Source: UBA10364 sp905182675 (lineage in GTDB: Bacteria; Bacteroidota; Bacteroidia; Flavobacteriales; Schleiferiaceae). From it: a stretch of 23,795 nucleotides of DNA. Positions 7,565 through 14,879 of the stretch are shown piece after piece (position 1 is the stretch's first letter; the number at the start of each line of letters is the position of its first letter). The position numbers and the translations under genes are program-made. The notes beneath the pieces were generated by a model, which was not told the origin of the DNA, ran no database searches, and saw nothing but the letters and a program-made list of their open reading frames with translations. The DNA lies in contig CAWVWE010000031.1 of NCBI GenBank assembly GCA_963933975.1, forward strand, positions 1-23,795. The letters are read 5' to 3'.

Positions 7565-8464
7565 ATGAACTATACATTCCGTCAACTTGAAGTTTACCAT
7601 GCGGTTGGGAGCCTATTGAGTTTTACCAAGGCAGCAGCAAAACTGTATCTCACTCAACCTGCGGTTAGCATTCAGTTCAAGACATTCTCCCAACAATTTG
7701 ACTTTCCACTTATAGAATACCAGAGCAAAAACATGGTTCTTACGGAGCTCGGTGAAGAGGTTTTTATACGGGTCAAACAGATACTAGATCATGCAGCTGC
7801 CCTCAGTACTTTTAATACGAGTTTAAAAGATAAACTTGCCGGGACATTGACCATATCTGTGGTGAGTACGGGTAAATATATCATGCCTTACATCGTAAAA
7901 ACCTTCATTGATGCCCATCCGGATGTAGATTTAGTAATGGATGTTAATAATCGCTTGAAGGTTATAGAATCTCTAGAAAAAAATAGTGTTGACTTTTCCC
8001 TGGTGAGTGTACTGCCGAAAAACTTACCTGTCAAAACGCTTGAGCTCATTCCGAATGAATTATACCTCATGGGAAGTCCAATGCAAAAGAAGCTCTGGAA
8101 AACGCATAACATGAGTCAAATGACTTATCTCTTACGTGAAAGGGGGTCTTCAACTAGAAGTCATATGGAAAAATTCTTATCAATGATCCGGGTAACGCCT
8201 AATAAAAAAGTGGAATTAACATCCAACGAAACCGTAAAGCAAAGCGTGATCGCTGGATTAGGCATTTCTGTTATGCCAGTGATAGGAATAACAAGAGAAC
8301 TTAATGAAGGTACTGTTGTAATCATTCCGCATCCAAAACTACCCATCAAGACAAATTGGAACTTAATCTGGCGTCAGCAAAAGGAGCTAACACCAGTTGC
8401 ATCAGCGTTTTTAAAACATTTAGAAGATCACAAAGAGTCTATACTCAAAGAGTTCAAAACTTAA
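7565..8464 (+). CDS. LysR-family transcriptional regulator (CbbR-like subgroup)
   Basis: The 299-residue protein starts with the LysR winged helix-turn-helix: FRQLEVYHAVGSLLSF, then TKAAAKLYLTQPAVSIQFK (21-39). A linker helix follows, then a periplasmic-binding-protein-like effector domain (from about 93, TLTISVVSTGKYIMPYIV, through VKQSVIAGLGISVMP). The order FRQLxxYxAV...LTQPAVS resembles the CbbR branch, but no carbon-fixation genes are nearby and the resemblance is generic. I chose the ATG at 7565 over the GTG at 7541 because LysR proteins usually begin three to five residues before this FRQLEVF-like block. It is divergent from the histidine kinase gene and lies 13 bases upstream of the FKBP-like lipoprotein gene, which may share its transcript. 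The effector is unknown. Confidence 0.88.
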   Translation: MNYTFRQLEVYHAVGSLLSFTKAAAKLYLTQPAVSIQFKTFSQQFDFPLIEYQSKNMVLTELGEEVFIRVKQILDHAAALSTFNTSLKDKLAGTLTISVVSTGKYIMPYIVKTFIDAHPDVDLVMDVNNRLKVIESLEKNSVDFSLVSVLPKNLPVKTLELIPNELYLMGSPMQKKLWKTHNMSQMTYLLRERGSSTRSHMEKFLSMIRVTPNKKVELTSNETVKQSVIAGLGISVMPVIGITRELNEGTVVIIPHPKLPIKTNWNLIWRQQKELTPVASAFLKHLEDHKESILKEFKT

Positions 8465-8477
8465 CTACTTTTATCTA

Positions 8478-8927
8478 ATGAGAAAATTACTACCCTTATT
8501 GCTATTGCCCTTGATTTTCATAGCCTGCACAACAGATGCAAAACGCATGGAAATGCAAACGGATGCCATGCTGGAATTTATGGATGCTTCTGGATTGGAC
8601 TTTACCGCAACAGGGACAGGTCTTTATTACCATATTGAAAAAGAAGGTGATTTAAGTCGAATTCCTGATTCATCACATCTGGTGAGCTTCAAGCATGTAG
8701 GCTACCTCATAGACAGCTCCGTGTTCTCTAACGGATGGTATGCATCAGGATTTTATCCTCTTCCCGGACTGGTTCAAGGATTCCAAGAAGGCCTTAAGAT
8801 AGTGGGTGAAGGTGGAAGAGCCGTCGTCGTATTTCCTTCTAACCTGGGTTATGGCGAGGACGGTGCCAGTACAGTACCGGCGTGGAGTCCGTTGATTTTC
8901 AGACTCGAACTCGTTTCTTATTACTAG
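8478..8927 (+). CDS. FKBP-type peptidyl-prolyl isomerase-like lipoprotein
   Basis: The 149-residue protein begins with a lipoprotein signal (LPLLLLPLIFIAC, lipidated Cys17), so it should sit in the periplasm or outer membrane. Residues about 60-148 follow the FKBP fold: a VSFKHVGYLIDSS strand, PLPGLVQGFQEGLKIVGEGG, FPSNLGYGEDG and a closing LIFRLELVSYY. The stretch that usually reads FDSS and supplies the active-site Asp is FSNGWY here, so prolyl-isomerase activity may be reduced or lost. Bacteroidota carry several lipoprotein FKBPs, including the gliding protein GldI; I cannot say this is GldI. It lies 13 bases after the LysR gene. An AT-only inverted repeat follows the stop. Confidence 0.82.
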   Translation: MRKLLPLLLLPLIFIACTTDAKRMEMQTDAMLEFMDASGLDFTATGTGLYYHIEKEGDLSRIPDSSHLVSFKHVGYLIDSSVFSNGWYASGFYPLPGLVQGFQEGLKIVGEGGRAVVVFPSNLGYGEDGASTVPAWSPLIFRLELVSYY

Positions 8928-8929
8928 AT

Positions 8930-8946
8930 TTAAAAATTGTTTTTAA
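8930..8946 (+). repeat. AT-only inverted repeat after the FKBP-like gene
   Basis: TTAAAAA (8930-8936) and TTTTTAA (8940-8946) flank a TTG loop, three bases past the stop codon. It could be a weak terminator, but a 7-bp all-AT stem is unstable and could be chance in AT-rich DNA. Confidence 0.25.
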
Positions 8947-9013
8947 GTACTAGTTCTTCACATTTTTAGCATTAGAAATTCAGTAGGCGCAATTTTCAGG
9001 GAAACGCTTAGGC

Positions 9014-9655
9014 ATGACCCGTTACACTTCTTATGCTCACCTACTTTTTTACATTCCCCTTTGGCTGCTTCCGTGCTATCAGCTTGAATATTCGATAGAG
9101 GGTACTCACTTCGTAAACGCTAGCAGTTCATCCATCGCTATAAGTCATCCAAAGGCGCGAATCTGGACTCAACTAAATACTGCACCCGCGTTCACTCAAA
9201 GCAAATTCATTTTTGGTGTCCCCATTTCCTTGAATGAGTATAGCGGCCTACTATTTAATGTTGGATTAGAGAGCACCCGTGTTTCAGGGGGCAAACCCTA
9301 TCGTAATCCGTTTCTGAGCTCAGCGATAGTTCACCACTCCAGGGATAATCTCATCACGTTTATAGGAGGTAGTATGAAGGTTTCAAGGCGTCCTATAATG
9401 GACTATTGGGAGGCTAGACAGCTATACACAATAGACAAAACCTGGTCGATAGGTTGTGGCTGGCGTTACACTGCCCTCTCTCAGCATCAGCTTCTGCTCA
9501 ATGCCAATTATATTCACAAGCGGGTTCATCTTCATATACTCCAGCAAGGGTCGTTTACAGCAATTGGATGCACACTTAAAAGAGAAAAATGGCACTTTCA
9601 GTGTACCCTATCAAACTACCATACGACTGGGTACCAAACCTTTTATACGCCATGA
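9014..9655 (+). CDS. Exported protein, probable small outer-membrane beta-barrel
   Basis: The 213-residue protein begins with a hydrophobic stretch ending near residue 22 (LLFYIPLWLLPCYQLEYS), consistent with a signal peptide. Much of the remainder alternates polar and aromatic/aliphatic residues in short strands, for example KFIFGVPISL, LLFNVGLES, LITFIGGSMKVS, WSIGCGWRYTAL and LLLNANYI, as in outer-membrane barrels. I do not recognise a named family with confidence. The opening (ASSSSIAISHPKARIWTQLNTAPAF) loosely recalls Bacteroidota barrel proteins related to PorV, which open with a similar conserved stretch, but here it is short and diverged. Its TGA overlaps the ATG of the next gene (ATGA), so the two are translationally coupled and probably work together at the outer membrane. 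Cys24 does not form a good lipobox. Confidence 0.7.
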   Translation: MTRYTSYAHLLFYIPLWLLPCYQLEYSIEGTHFVNASSSSIAISHPKARIWTQLNTAPAFTQSKFIFGVPISLNEYSGLLFNVGLESTRVSGGKPYRNPFLSSAIVHHSRDNLITFIGGSMKVSRRPIMDYWEARQLYTIDKTWSIGCGWRYTALSQHQLLLNANYIHKRVHLHILQQGSFTAIGCTLKREKWHFQCTLSNYHTTGYQTFYTP

Positions 9656-11025
9656 AGTGGCTTTTGCTGTTTTTAATACCTACTGGACTTTTCGCTCAGC
9701 ATCCTCCAGACGAAGATTCTCCAGGATATCAGGAGATGATGGATACTCTATCCCTGAATAATATTAAACCTCAATTTTTATGGAGCATGTTCCAGTTGGA
9801 AAAAGAAGCGGTTTTCAACTTCTTTGAATATCGCAATGCTTACGGCTATTTTGTCAATATGGAGGAACTCTATTTTATTGAAGGCATAGATACCTTGATC
9901 GTAAATAGAATACTATCAGCGCTTCCTTTAAACGGCTTTAACGTTCCTAAAAACGCTGCCTTACTTAAGGCTCAGTTTCGGCATAGCGCAAGTTCTTGGA
10001 GCGCAAATTCATCCTTGATTTTTAACGAAAAGAACCTCAGCGGTGCCCTACATACCAATACCGGTTTTCAGACAAGGGATCACTTTGGATACATAGAAAC
10101 AAAGACTTTTTTAAGAAAAGTTCGTATCCGTACCATATTTGGAGATTACGCCATGTCAAGTGGCCAAGGACTATTGCTAGGAAGAACATCTTTTCCTAAC
10201 GCCATAACATCCGAATATTTCGCCAACGACCTTAGAGGGATGACTGGAAATAGCTCCATCGGTTTTAATAGAGGTGTCGCGATAGAATGTCGATGGAGTG
10301 AATACAGATGGTACTTTGGAAATACAAATAAAGATCAGTTTCAATCCGCATTGATGTTAAATACCGATTGGGGCAGTGCAGGGCTTGTCCTTAATCATGG
10401 ACAACTTAGCATCCACGGCAAAAGGTTTTTTGCGACCACCAGGCTATTCGCTGAACTTAATGCGTCATCACAACTGGTAGGGTGGAATAAATACTTCAAC
10501 GACCTTCTAATAGAGGTTAGAATGGCGAGGAAAGATCGAAAAGTCTCTGTTTCTACTTATATGAATTGGCAAGACAAGCGAGGAAGCTGGAATTTTCGAC
10601 TAATAGAAAATAAGCTTAAAGTCCAGTGGTCAAACAAGAACAGTAGTATCCAATACAGCCAACATAAAGACCCTACTAAAAATCTCATTACCTCAAGATG
10701 GCGATATAGACAAGTCCTACGTATCGGCACCATGGATCTGCATGTACATGCTAAAACTTATGGAGTGAGTCTCATGCGATCCTTTACCAAGGAGGGGCTT
10801 ACCTGTTCTTGGTATACCGCATTTGTGAAATATGACAACCATCCCGTATGGATTAGCACTCCTGTAACTTCCGGTAATATTGGCGCTTTAGGAGTCTTTG
10901 AGGATTATGCTGGAGCTGGAGTGAAGCTACGTAAAGGCCAACTGCAATGCAGTACGCAATGGAATGCGCTTAACCCGAAAGGGCTAAGGTTTCAACTCAG
11001 ATGGCAGCGACATTTATTTAAGTGA
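9652..11025 (+). CDS. Exported helix-hairpin-helix protein with C-terminal beta-barrel-like domain
   Basis: The start at 9652 is supported by the ATGA overlap with the upstream gene and by the signal peptide it produces (KWLLLFLIPTGLFA|Q). An in-frame ATG at 9589 would bury that signal. Residues about 40-92 resemble a helix-hairpin-helix unit of the ComEA type: a first helix ending FEYRNAYGYF, then MEELYFIEGIDTLIVNRIL. The following roughly 360 residues consist of alternating strands rich in Trp, Tyr and Gly and end in WQRHLFK, as in an outer-membrane barrel. Proteins pairing an N-terminal HhH segment with a large barrel are, as I recall, recurrent in Bacteroidota and lack a settled function. 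At 457 residues this looks short for that type. DNA contact during uptake is possible but speculative. It overlaps the end of aroA by 12 bases tail to tail. Confidence 0.75.
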   Translation: MKWLLLFLIPTGLFAQHPPDEDSPGYQEMMDTLSLNNIKPQFLWSMFQLEKEAVFNFFEYRNAYGYFVNMEELYFIEGIDTLIVNRILSALPLNGFNVPKNAALLKAQFRHSASSWSANSSLIFNEKNLSGALHTNTGFQTRDHFGYIETKTFLRKVRIRTIFGDYAMSSGQGLLLGRTSFPNAITSEYFANDLRGMTGNSSIGFNRGVAIECRWSEYRWYFGNTNKDQFQSALMLNTDWGSAGLVLNHGQLSIHGKRFFATTRLFAELNASSQLVGWNKYFNDLLIEVRMARKDRKVSVSTYMNWQDKRGSWNFRLIENKLKVQWSNKNSSIQYSQHKDPTKNLITSRWRYRQVLRIGTMDLHVHAKTYGVSLMRSFTKEGLTCSWYTAFVKYDNHPVWISTPVTSGNIGALGVFEDYAGAGVKLRKGQLQCSTQWNALNPKGLRFQLRWQRHLFK

Positions 11026-12243
11026 GCTCCAATGTTTCCAAAATTCGGGATAGCTCTTTTCGACTACACTTGCATCGTGAAGCGAAATATCGAACAGTAA
11101 CGATACTGGCGCTAAGGACATTGCAACTCTGTGATCTTCATAAGTTGTAAATGCGACCGTCGGTTTTTTAAAAGATTCGGGATAAGATAAGCATCTAATA
11201 GAGGTAGGTGTAGATTCTAAATGGACACCAAACGAATTCAGCACCTCTTCTAGAGCGGTGATCCTATCTGTTTCTTTTAAGCGAAGGGTATACAAGCCGT
11301 TTATCTCGAATGGGATTCTTTTGAAAACCAGCGCCATTACCAATGCTTGGGCGACATCTGGTTCTCCAATCAAATTATAGATCAACTGTCCCGGAGCTAA
11401 GGAAGGTACTTTTGTTAATTCCAGTCCCTGATCTGTGAAGTGATGTTGTACGCCTAGAGGCTCAAAATATCGGATCACTTTACGATCTCCTTGTAATGAC
11501 TCTTCTTTAAATCCAAGAAGTGTAATGTGTGCAGATTCACTTAGTGCGACTGCTTCGCACCAAAATGCGACAGCTGACCAATCCGGTTCCATTAAAAGAA
11601 CTGTTTCATTCGCTTCTTGCCCTGGGGCAATAAAGACTCCTTTAGTACTCAATTCAACTTCAAAACCTACTTGTCTTAATAGCGCTGCCGTCATCAATAG
11701 ATATGGAGTGGAGGGAATACTGTCCCAAGTCAACTTCATGCCATTTTTCATTAACGGTGCAATAATCATCAGGGCAGTGACAAACTGGGAACTTTCAACA
11801 TGACCCATATGAAAATGGCCTCCAGTCATTCCGACACCTTGAATGAATAAGGGGGCTTGACCGTCTACCTCTGCATACGAAACCTCAGCACCAAGCGCAT
11901 TCAAGGCAGCTACATAATGAGCAATAGGTCGTGTATTGAGCTTTTCTGTGCCCCTTAATGTCATTTGAGCACCTTCTTGTATTGCCCAGTAGGCAGCTGC
12001 AAACCGCAGAGTTGTTCCACCCGCGCCTAAATAGTTATCATCGCCACTGTAAGACGACAATACTTGTGCTAAATATTCACTGTCCTTAGAAGTAGACATT
12101 CCCTTTAGGGTCACTTGCGGGTACAAGGCAGATATAAGCAGAGCCCTATTGACCATACTTTTACTCATGGGCAACTCAAAGGTCCCTGAAAGGTGAGAGG
12201 TGCACTTAGATAATTTAAGGGTTTTAGCCATCCTTACGTCCAT
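11014..12243 (-). CDS. aroA: 3-phosphoshikimate 1-carboxyvinyltransferase (EPSP synthase)
   Basis: The 409-residue enzyme transfers the enolpyruvyl group of PEP to shikimate-3-phosphate, step six of the shikimate pathway. Diagnostic segments in order are MSKSMVNRALLIS (Lys28, Ser29, Arg33), GAGGTTLRF (73-81), TRPIAHYVAALNALGAE, ESSQFVTALMII, EPDWSAVAFW, LRLKETDRI and YEDHRVAMSLAP. The glycine loop is unusual: E. coli has NAGTAMRP where this protein has AGGTTLRF. aroB is directly upstream and overlaps the start. Two starts are possible: ATG at 12243 (20-base overlap) or ATG at 12231 (8-base overlap, product MAKTLKLSK...). The sequence does not decide between them. Its 3' end overlaps the convergent HhH-barrel gene. 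Confidence 0.93.
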   Translation of the reverse strand: MDVRMAKTLKLSKCTSHLSGTFELPMSKSMVNRALLISALYPQVTLKGMSTSKDSEYLAQVLSSYSGDDNYLGAGGTTLRFAAAYWAIQEGAQMTLRGTEKLNTRPIAHYVAALNALGAEVSYAEVDGQAPLFIQGVGMTGGHFHMGHVESSQFVTALMIIAPLMKNGMKLTWDSIPSTPYLLMTAALLRQVGFEVELSTKGVFIAPGQEANETVLLMEPDWSAVAFWCEAVALSESAHITLLGFKEESLQGDRKVIRYFEPLGVQHHFTDQGLELTKVPSLAPGQLIYNLIGEPDVAQALVMALVFKRIPFEINGLYTLRLKETDRITALEEVLNSFGVHLESTPTSIRCLSYPESFKKPTVAFTTYEDHRVAMSLAPVSLLFDISLHDASVVEKSYPEFWKHWSSLK

Positions 12244-13270
12244 TCAATGCGGCAAGCGATGCACACCACCGAGCCTTAGTAATGGTGTTTCCGTAATTAG
12301 GATGGCCCACAGATGACAACAGCACAAACTTGACCATCCCATCTTCATTCTTTTTATCTGCACGTTGTAGCTCCCACAGCAATTCTGATTCCGCATCACT
12401 TATAGGACTCCACGAATACGAATCCGCCAAAAGTTGCTGCTCCTCCAAAAGACCACTTAGCTCTAAAGCCAAATGCAATCCCTGAATTACAGCTGCCCCA
12501 TGGGTTATACTGTTTCCCTGAGCTAATCGAAGACTTTCAAGCGCATGACCAAAGGTGTGTCCAAGATTGAGCACCTTTCTTAGGCCCGCTTCCTTAAAGT
12601 CTATTGAAACAAATTTTTCCTTTACCGCAACGCTTTCGCTAATGGTCTCCTGTTTAATCTGAGGCGGTCTTAACCCTAGTATTTTGGGCCAATTACGACC
12701 TGAAATCAAACTATGTTTGATCATTTCACCATGGCCACTCTCCCATTCTGATTCAGGTAATGTTTCCAGAAACTTAGGCTCAATCAAGACTAAATCCGGC
12801 TCGTTAAATGTTCCAATTTGATTTTTTAGTCCGGCAAAATTTAAACCATTCTTCCCGCCTACAGATGCGTCAACCATTGCGAGTAAAGAGGTTGGTACGT
12901 GAACAAACGAAATTCCTCGTTTAAAGGTAGAAGCGATAAATGCACCAAGATCGCATACCACTCCTCCACCTAGATTGATAAGCAATGTATTTCGATCCGC
13001 GCCGTAGTCTAATAGAACATGCCAGAGATTTGCAGCGACTTCTAGCTCTTTACTCTCTTCTCCAGGATCAACTTCTAGTATTTCAAAATCTTCTGGTAGA
13101 TGCGCTAATGATTGCGCTAAAAATGGCAAGCACTGTGATGTATTACCATCCACCAAAATGAACACCTTCGAAGGCTTTTTTCTCAAAAGAAGCGCATCCA
13201 AAGCTTGAATTCCAGCTTCTCCGAAATGTAAAGTAGATGTCGTATTAATCACACCACTAAAATACGACAT
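12224..13270 (-). CDS. aroB: 3-dehydroquinate synthase
   Basis: The NAD-dependent, metal-dependent enzyme converts DAHP to 3-dehydroquinate, step two of the shikimate pathway. With the ATG at 13270 the product is 348 residues, the normal family length, starting MSYFSGVINTTSTLHF. A longer frame to 13375 would add 35 residues crossing the divergent promoter of the proline dehydrogenase gene. Motifs are the NAD-binding NLGGGVVCDLGAF (99-111), PTSLLAMVDASVGGKNGLNF (126-145) and metal ligands Glu182 (SGHGEMIKH), His238 (NLGHTFGHALE) and His257 (THGAAV). It overlaps aroA downstream, so the two shikimate enzymes are co-translated although they catalyse non-consecutive steps. Confidence 0.94.
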   Translation of the reverse strand: MSYFSGVINTTSTLHFGEAGIQALDALLLRKKPSKVFILVDGNTSQCLPFLAQSLAHLPEDFEILEVDPGEESKELEVAANLWHVLLDYGADRNTLLINLGGGVVCDLGAFIASTFKRGISFVHVPTSLLAMVDASVGGKNGLNFAGLKNQIGTFNEPDLVLIEPKFLETLPESEWESGHGEMIKHSLISGRNWPKILGLRPPQIKQETISESVAVKEKFVSIDFKEAGLRKVLNLGHTFGHALESLRLAQGNSITHGAAVIQGLHLALELSGLLEEQQLLADSYSWSPISDAESELLWELQRADKKNEDGMVKFVLLSSVGHPNYGNTITKARWCASLAALNGRKDG

Positions 13271-13278
13271 CTCAGCAC

Positions 13279-13286
13279 TATATTTG
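13279..13286 (+). promoter_or_regulatory. Bacteroidota -7 promoter element for proline dehydrogenase
   Basis: TATATTTG matches TAnnTTTG perfectly and ends 20 bases before the ATG at 13307. It lies in the 36-base gap between the divergent aroB and proline dehydrogenase genes. No clear TTTG -33 box is seen at the expected distance. Confidence 0.5.
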
Positions 13287-13306
13287 AATTCACAATTCAC
13301 AGATAG

Positions 13307-14476
13307 ATGATTGATTTCTCTGATACAGAAACCGCTTTTAAAATGAAGACTAAAATGGATCTCAGACAGAGCCATTTACTGTATTCAACGTTAAGCTCAC
13401 CCTCAGTAGTGAGACTACTTAAGTCGCTAACTCTAATGTCATTAGCCATTAGATTACCGATAAAATCAATTGTAAAGGCGACAGTTTTTCGCCAATTTTG
13501 TGGTGGAGAAACTGTAGATGAGTGCGAGCCTCAAATTCAACGTCTAGCACAGGGAAATGTTCATGCTATTCTCGACTACAGTGTAGAGGGGAAAGCGCAA
13601 GAAACCGATTTCAACAGAACCTTAGACGTTACCCTACAAACCCTTGATTTTGCAAAAAACCACAGCCATGTACCTTTTGGCGTGTTCAAGCCTACAGGTA
13701 TTGGCAGTATCGACCTCTATGAGAAAGTCAGCCTAAATCAGGAATTATCTGTTGCGGAACAATTCGCATGGGAAGCCACTGTATTACGCTGGGAAACTAT
13801 TTTTACAAAGGCACATAAACTGCAAGTCAGGGTAATGGTAGACGCAGAAGAGAGTTGGATTCAACCTGCGGTAGATCAATTAACCTTGCGGTTCATGCGT
13901 GCTTACAACACAACCTCAGCATTGGTTTATAATACTGCACAGTTATACCGTCATGATCGTTTAAAACACATGAAAGACGTACTAGAGTTAGCTAAAAGTG
14001 AAGGTTTTAAATACGGGATCAAAATTGTCAGAGGTGCTTACATGGAAAAAGAACGTGCGCGTGCGATATCTATGGACTATCCAAGCCCTATACAACCCAA
14101 CAAAGCAGCTTCTGACAGAGATTACAATGCAGCGATTGATCTGGTCATAGCTAATATGGACCATATGGCGGTTGTTGTGGGCACACACAATCAGGAAAGC
14201 ATCAGCAGGGTTTGTTACTCGCTAGAACAGGCTCATATCCCTTTAAGTGATGATCGTATATATGTAGCACAGCTATTTGGCATGAGCGACCACATCAGTT
14301 TCAATGCTGCCGCATCGGGTATGAATGTTGCCAAATATTTACCCTTTGGCCCAGTAAAAGATGTACTACCCTACTTGTTCAGACGGGCAGAAGAAAACAC
14401 CAGCGTGGAAGGCCAAACGGGACGCGAATTGTCATTAATACAGCAAGAAATAACCAGACGTAAATTCTTAAAATAA
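13307..14476 (+). CDS. Proline dehydrogenase (monofunctional, FAD-dependent)
   Basis: The 389-residue flavoenzyme oxidises L-proline to pyrroline-5-carboxylate, passing electrons to quinone at the membrane. Visible family motifs are ILDYSVEGK (88-96), VFKPTGIGS (126-134), DAEESWIQ (179-186), YRHDR (214-218), KIVRGAYMEKER (239-250) and, near the C-terminus, PYLFRRAEEN, which holds the conserved arginine pair that binds the proline carboxylate. The N-terminus (DFSDTETAFKMKTKMDLRQS) matches other Bacteroidota proline dehydrogenases and supports the ATG at 13307, as does the promoter box upstream. The partner P5C dehydrogenase is not in this window. Its stop lies five bases from the stop of the convergent gene at 14482. 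Confidence 0.93.
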   Translation: MIDFSDTETAFKMKTKMDLRQSHLLYSTLSSPSVVRLLKSLTLMSLAIRLPIKSIVKATVFRQFCGGETVDECEPQIQRLAQGNVHAILDYSVEGKAQETDFNRTLDVTLQTLDFAKNHSHVPFGVFKPTGIGSIDLYEKVSLNQELSVAEQFAWEATVLRWETIFTKAHKLQVRVMVDAEESWIQPAVDQLTLRFMRAYNTTSALVYNTAQLYRHDRLKHMKDVLELAKSEGFKYGIKIVRGAYMEKERARAISMDYPSPIQPNKAASDRDYNAAIDLVIANMDHMAVVVGTHNQESISRVCYSLEQAHIPLSDDRIYVAQLFGMSDHISFNAAASGMNVAKYLPFGPVKDVLPYLFRRAEENTSVEGQTGRELSLIQQEITRRKFLK

Positions 14477-14481
14477 AGGAA

Positions 14482-14853
14482 CTAGCCTTCTCTGGTCAAA
14501 TCAAGTACACTCACCGTATCCGAACAGTTTTCAATGGTCATTCGATAGTCCGTTTCGAGGTATTCAAACTTTAAGGTATAGGTACCACAGGGCTCTTTTC
14601 GAGTATCGCTTTCAGAAAAATCGACCCTTCCCTTGGTGACTGCATGATAGTAAATACTGTCTGCTGATAAATCTAGAACAACATGGTTTAGCGAAGTTGA
14701 ATCTATGATTTTCGTTCTAAAAAGTTTTTTTACCCTTGCCTGAGGACCATAGGCGTAATCAAAATCTCTGTCTCCAAACAAAGCCAGAACGATAAGTATT
14801 CCAAGACCAATTCCTAGGATATAAAACAGGAGGCGACGTAAGAAGGCCATCAT
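14482..14853 (-). CDS. Small single-pass membrane protein of unknown function
   Basis: The 123-residue protein has one N-terminal membrane helix (about residues 9-26, LFYILGIGLGILIVLALF) after the basic start MMAFLRR. A soluble beta-rich domain follows, probably facing the periplasm, with two cysteines (in EPCGTY and IENCSD) that could pair. I do not recognise a named family; similar short proteins with this start occur in flavobacteria, as far as I recall. It lies 26 bases downstream of the alanine-dehydrogenase-like gene and is the last gene of the porX-tsaE-ald unit. Either of two adjacent ATG codons (14853 or 14850) could start it. No terminator follows; only five bases separate its stop from that of the proline dehydrogenase gene. 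Confidence 0.75.
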   Translation of the reverse strand: MMAFLRRLLFYILGIGLGILIVLALFGDRDFDYAYGPQARVKKLFRTKIIDSTSLNHVVLDLSADSIYYHAVTKGRVDFSESDTRKEPCGTYTLKFEYLETDYRMTIENCSDTVSVLDLTREG

Positions 14854-14879
14854 TATTGTAAAACATTTAAATTATTTGA

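Noticed and set aside
7565..8464. LysR gene as a regulator of a carbon-fixation operon
   Set aside because: The CbbR-like resemblance is limited to the conserved HTH region, and no RuBisCO or related genes occur in the window.
8930..8946. Strong terminator after the FKBP-like gene
   Set aside because: The stem is seven AT pairs only and would be unstable, so it is listed only as a weak repeat.
9456..9761. A 101-codon frame on the plus strand overlapping the barrel and HhH genes
   Set aside because: It is a shifted-frame shadow across two genes with good signal peptides and an ATGA junction; its product shows no domain or signal.
13271..13375. N-terminal extension of AroB to an ATG at 13375
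   Set aside because: It would overlap the divergent proline dehydrogenase start and its promoter; the ATG at 13270 gives normal AroB length.
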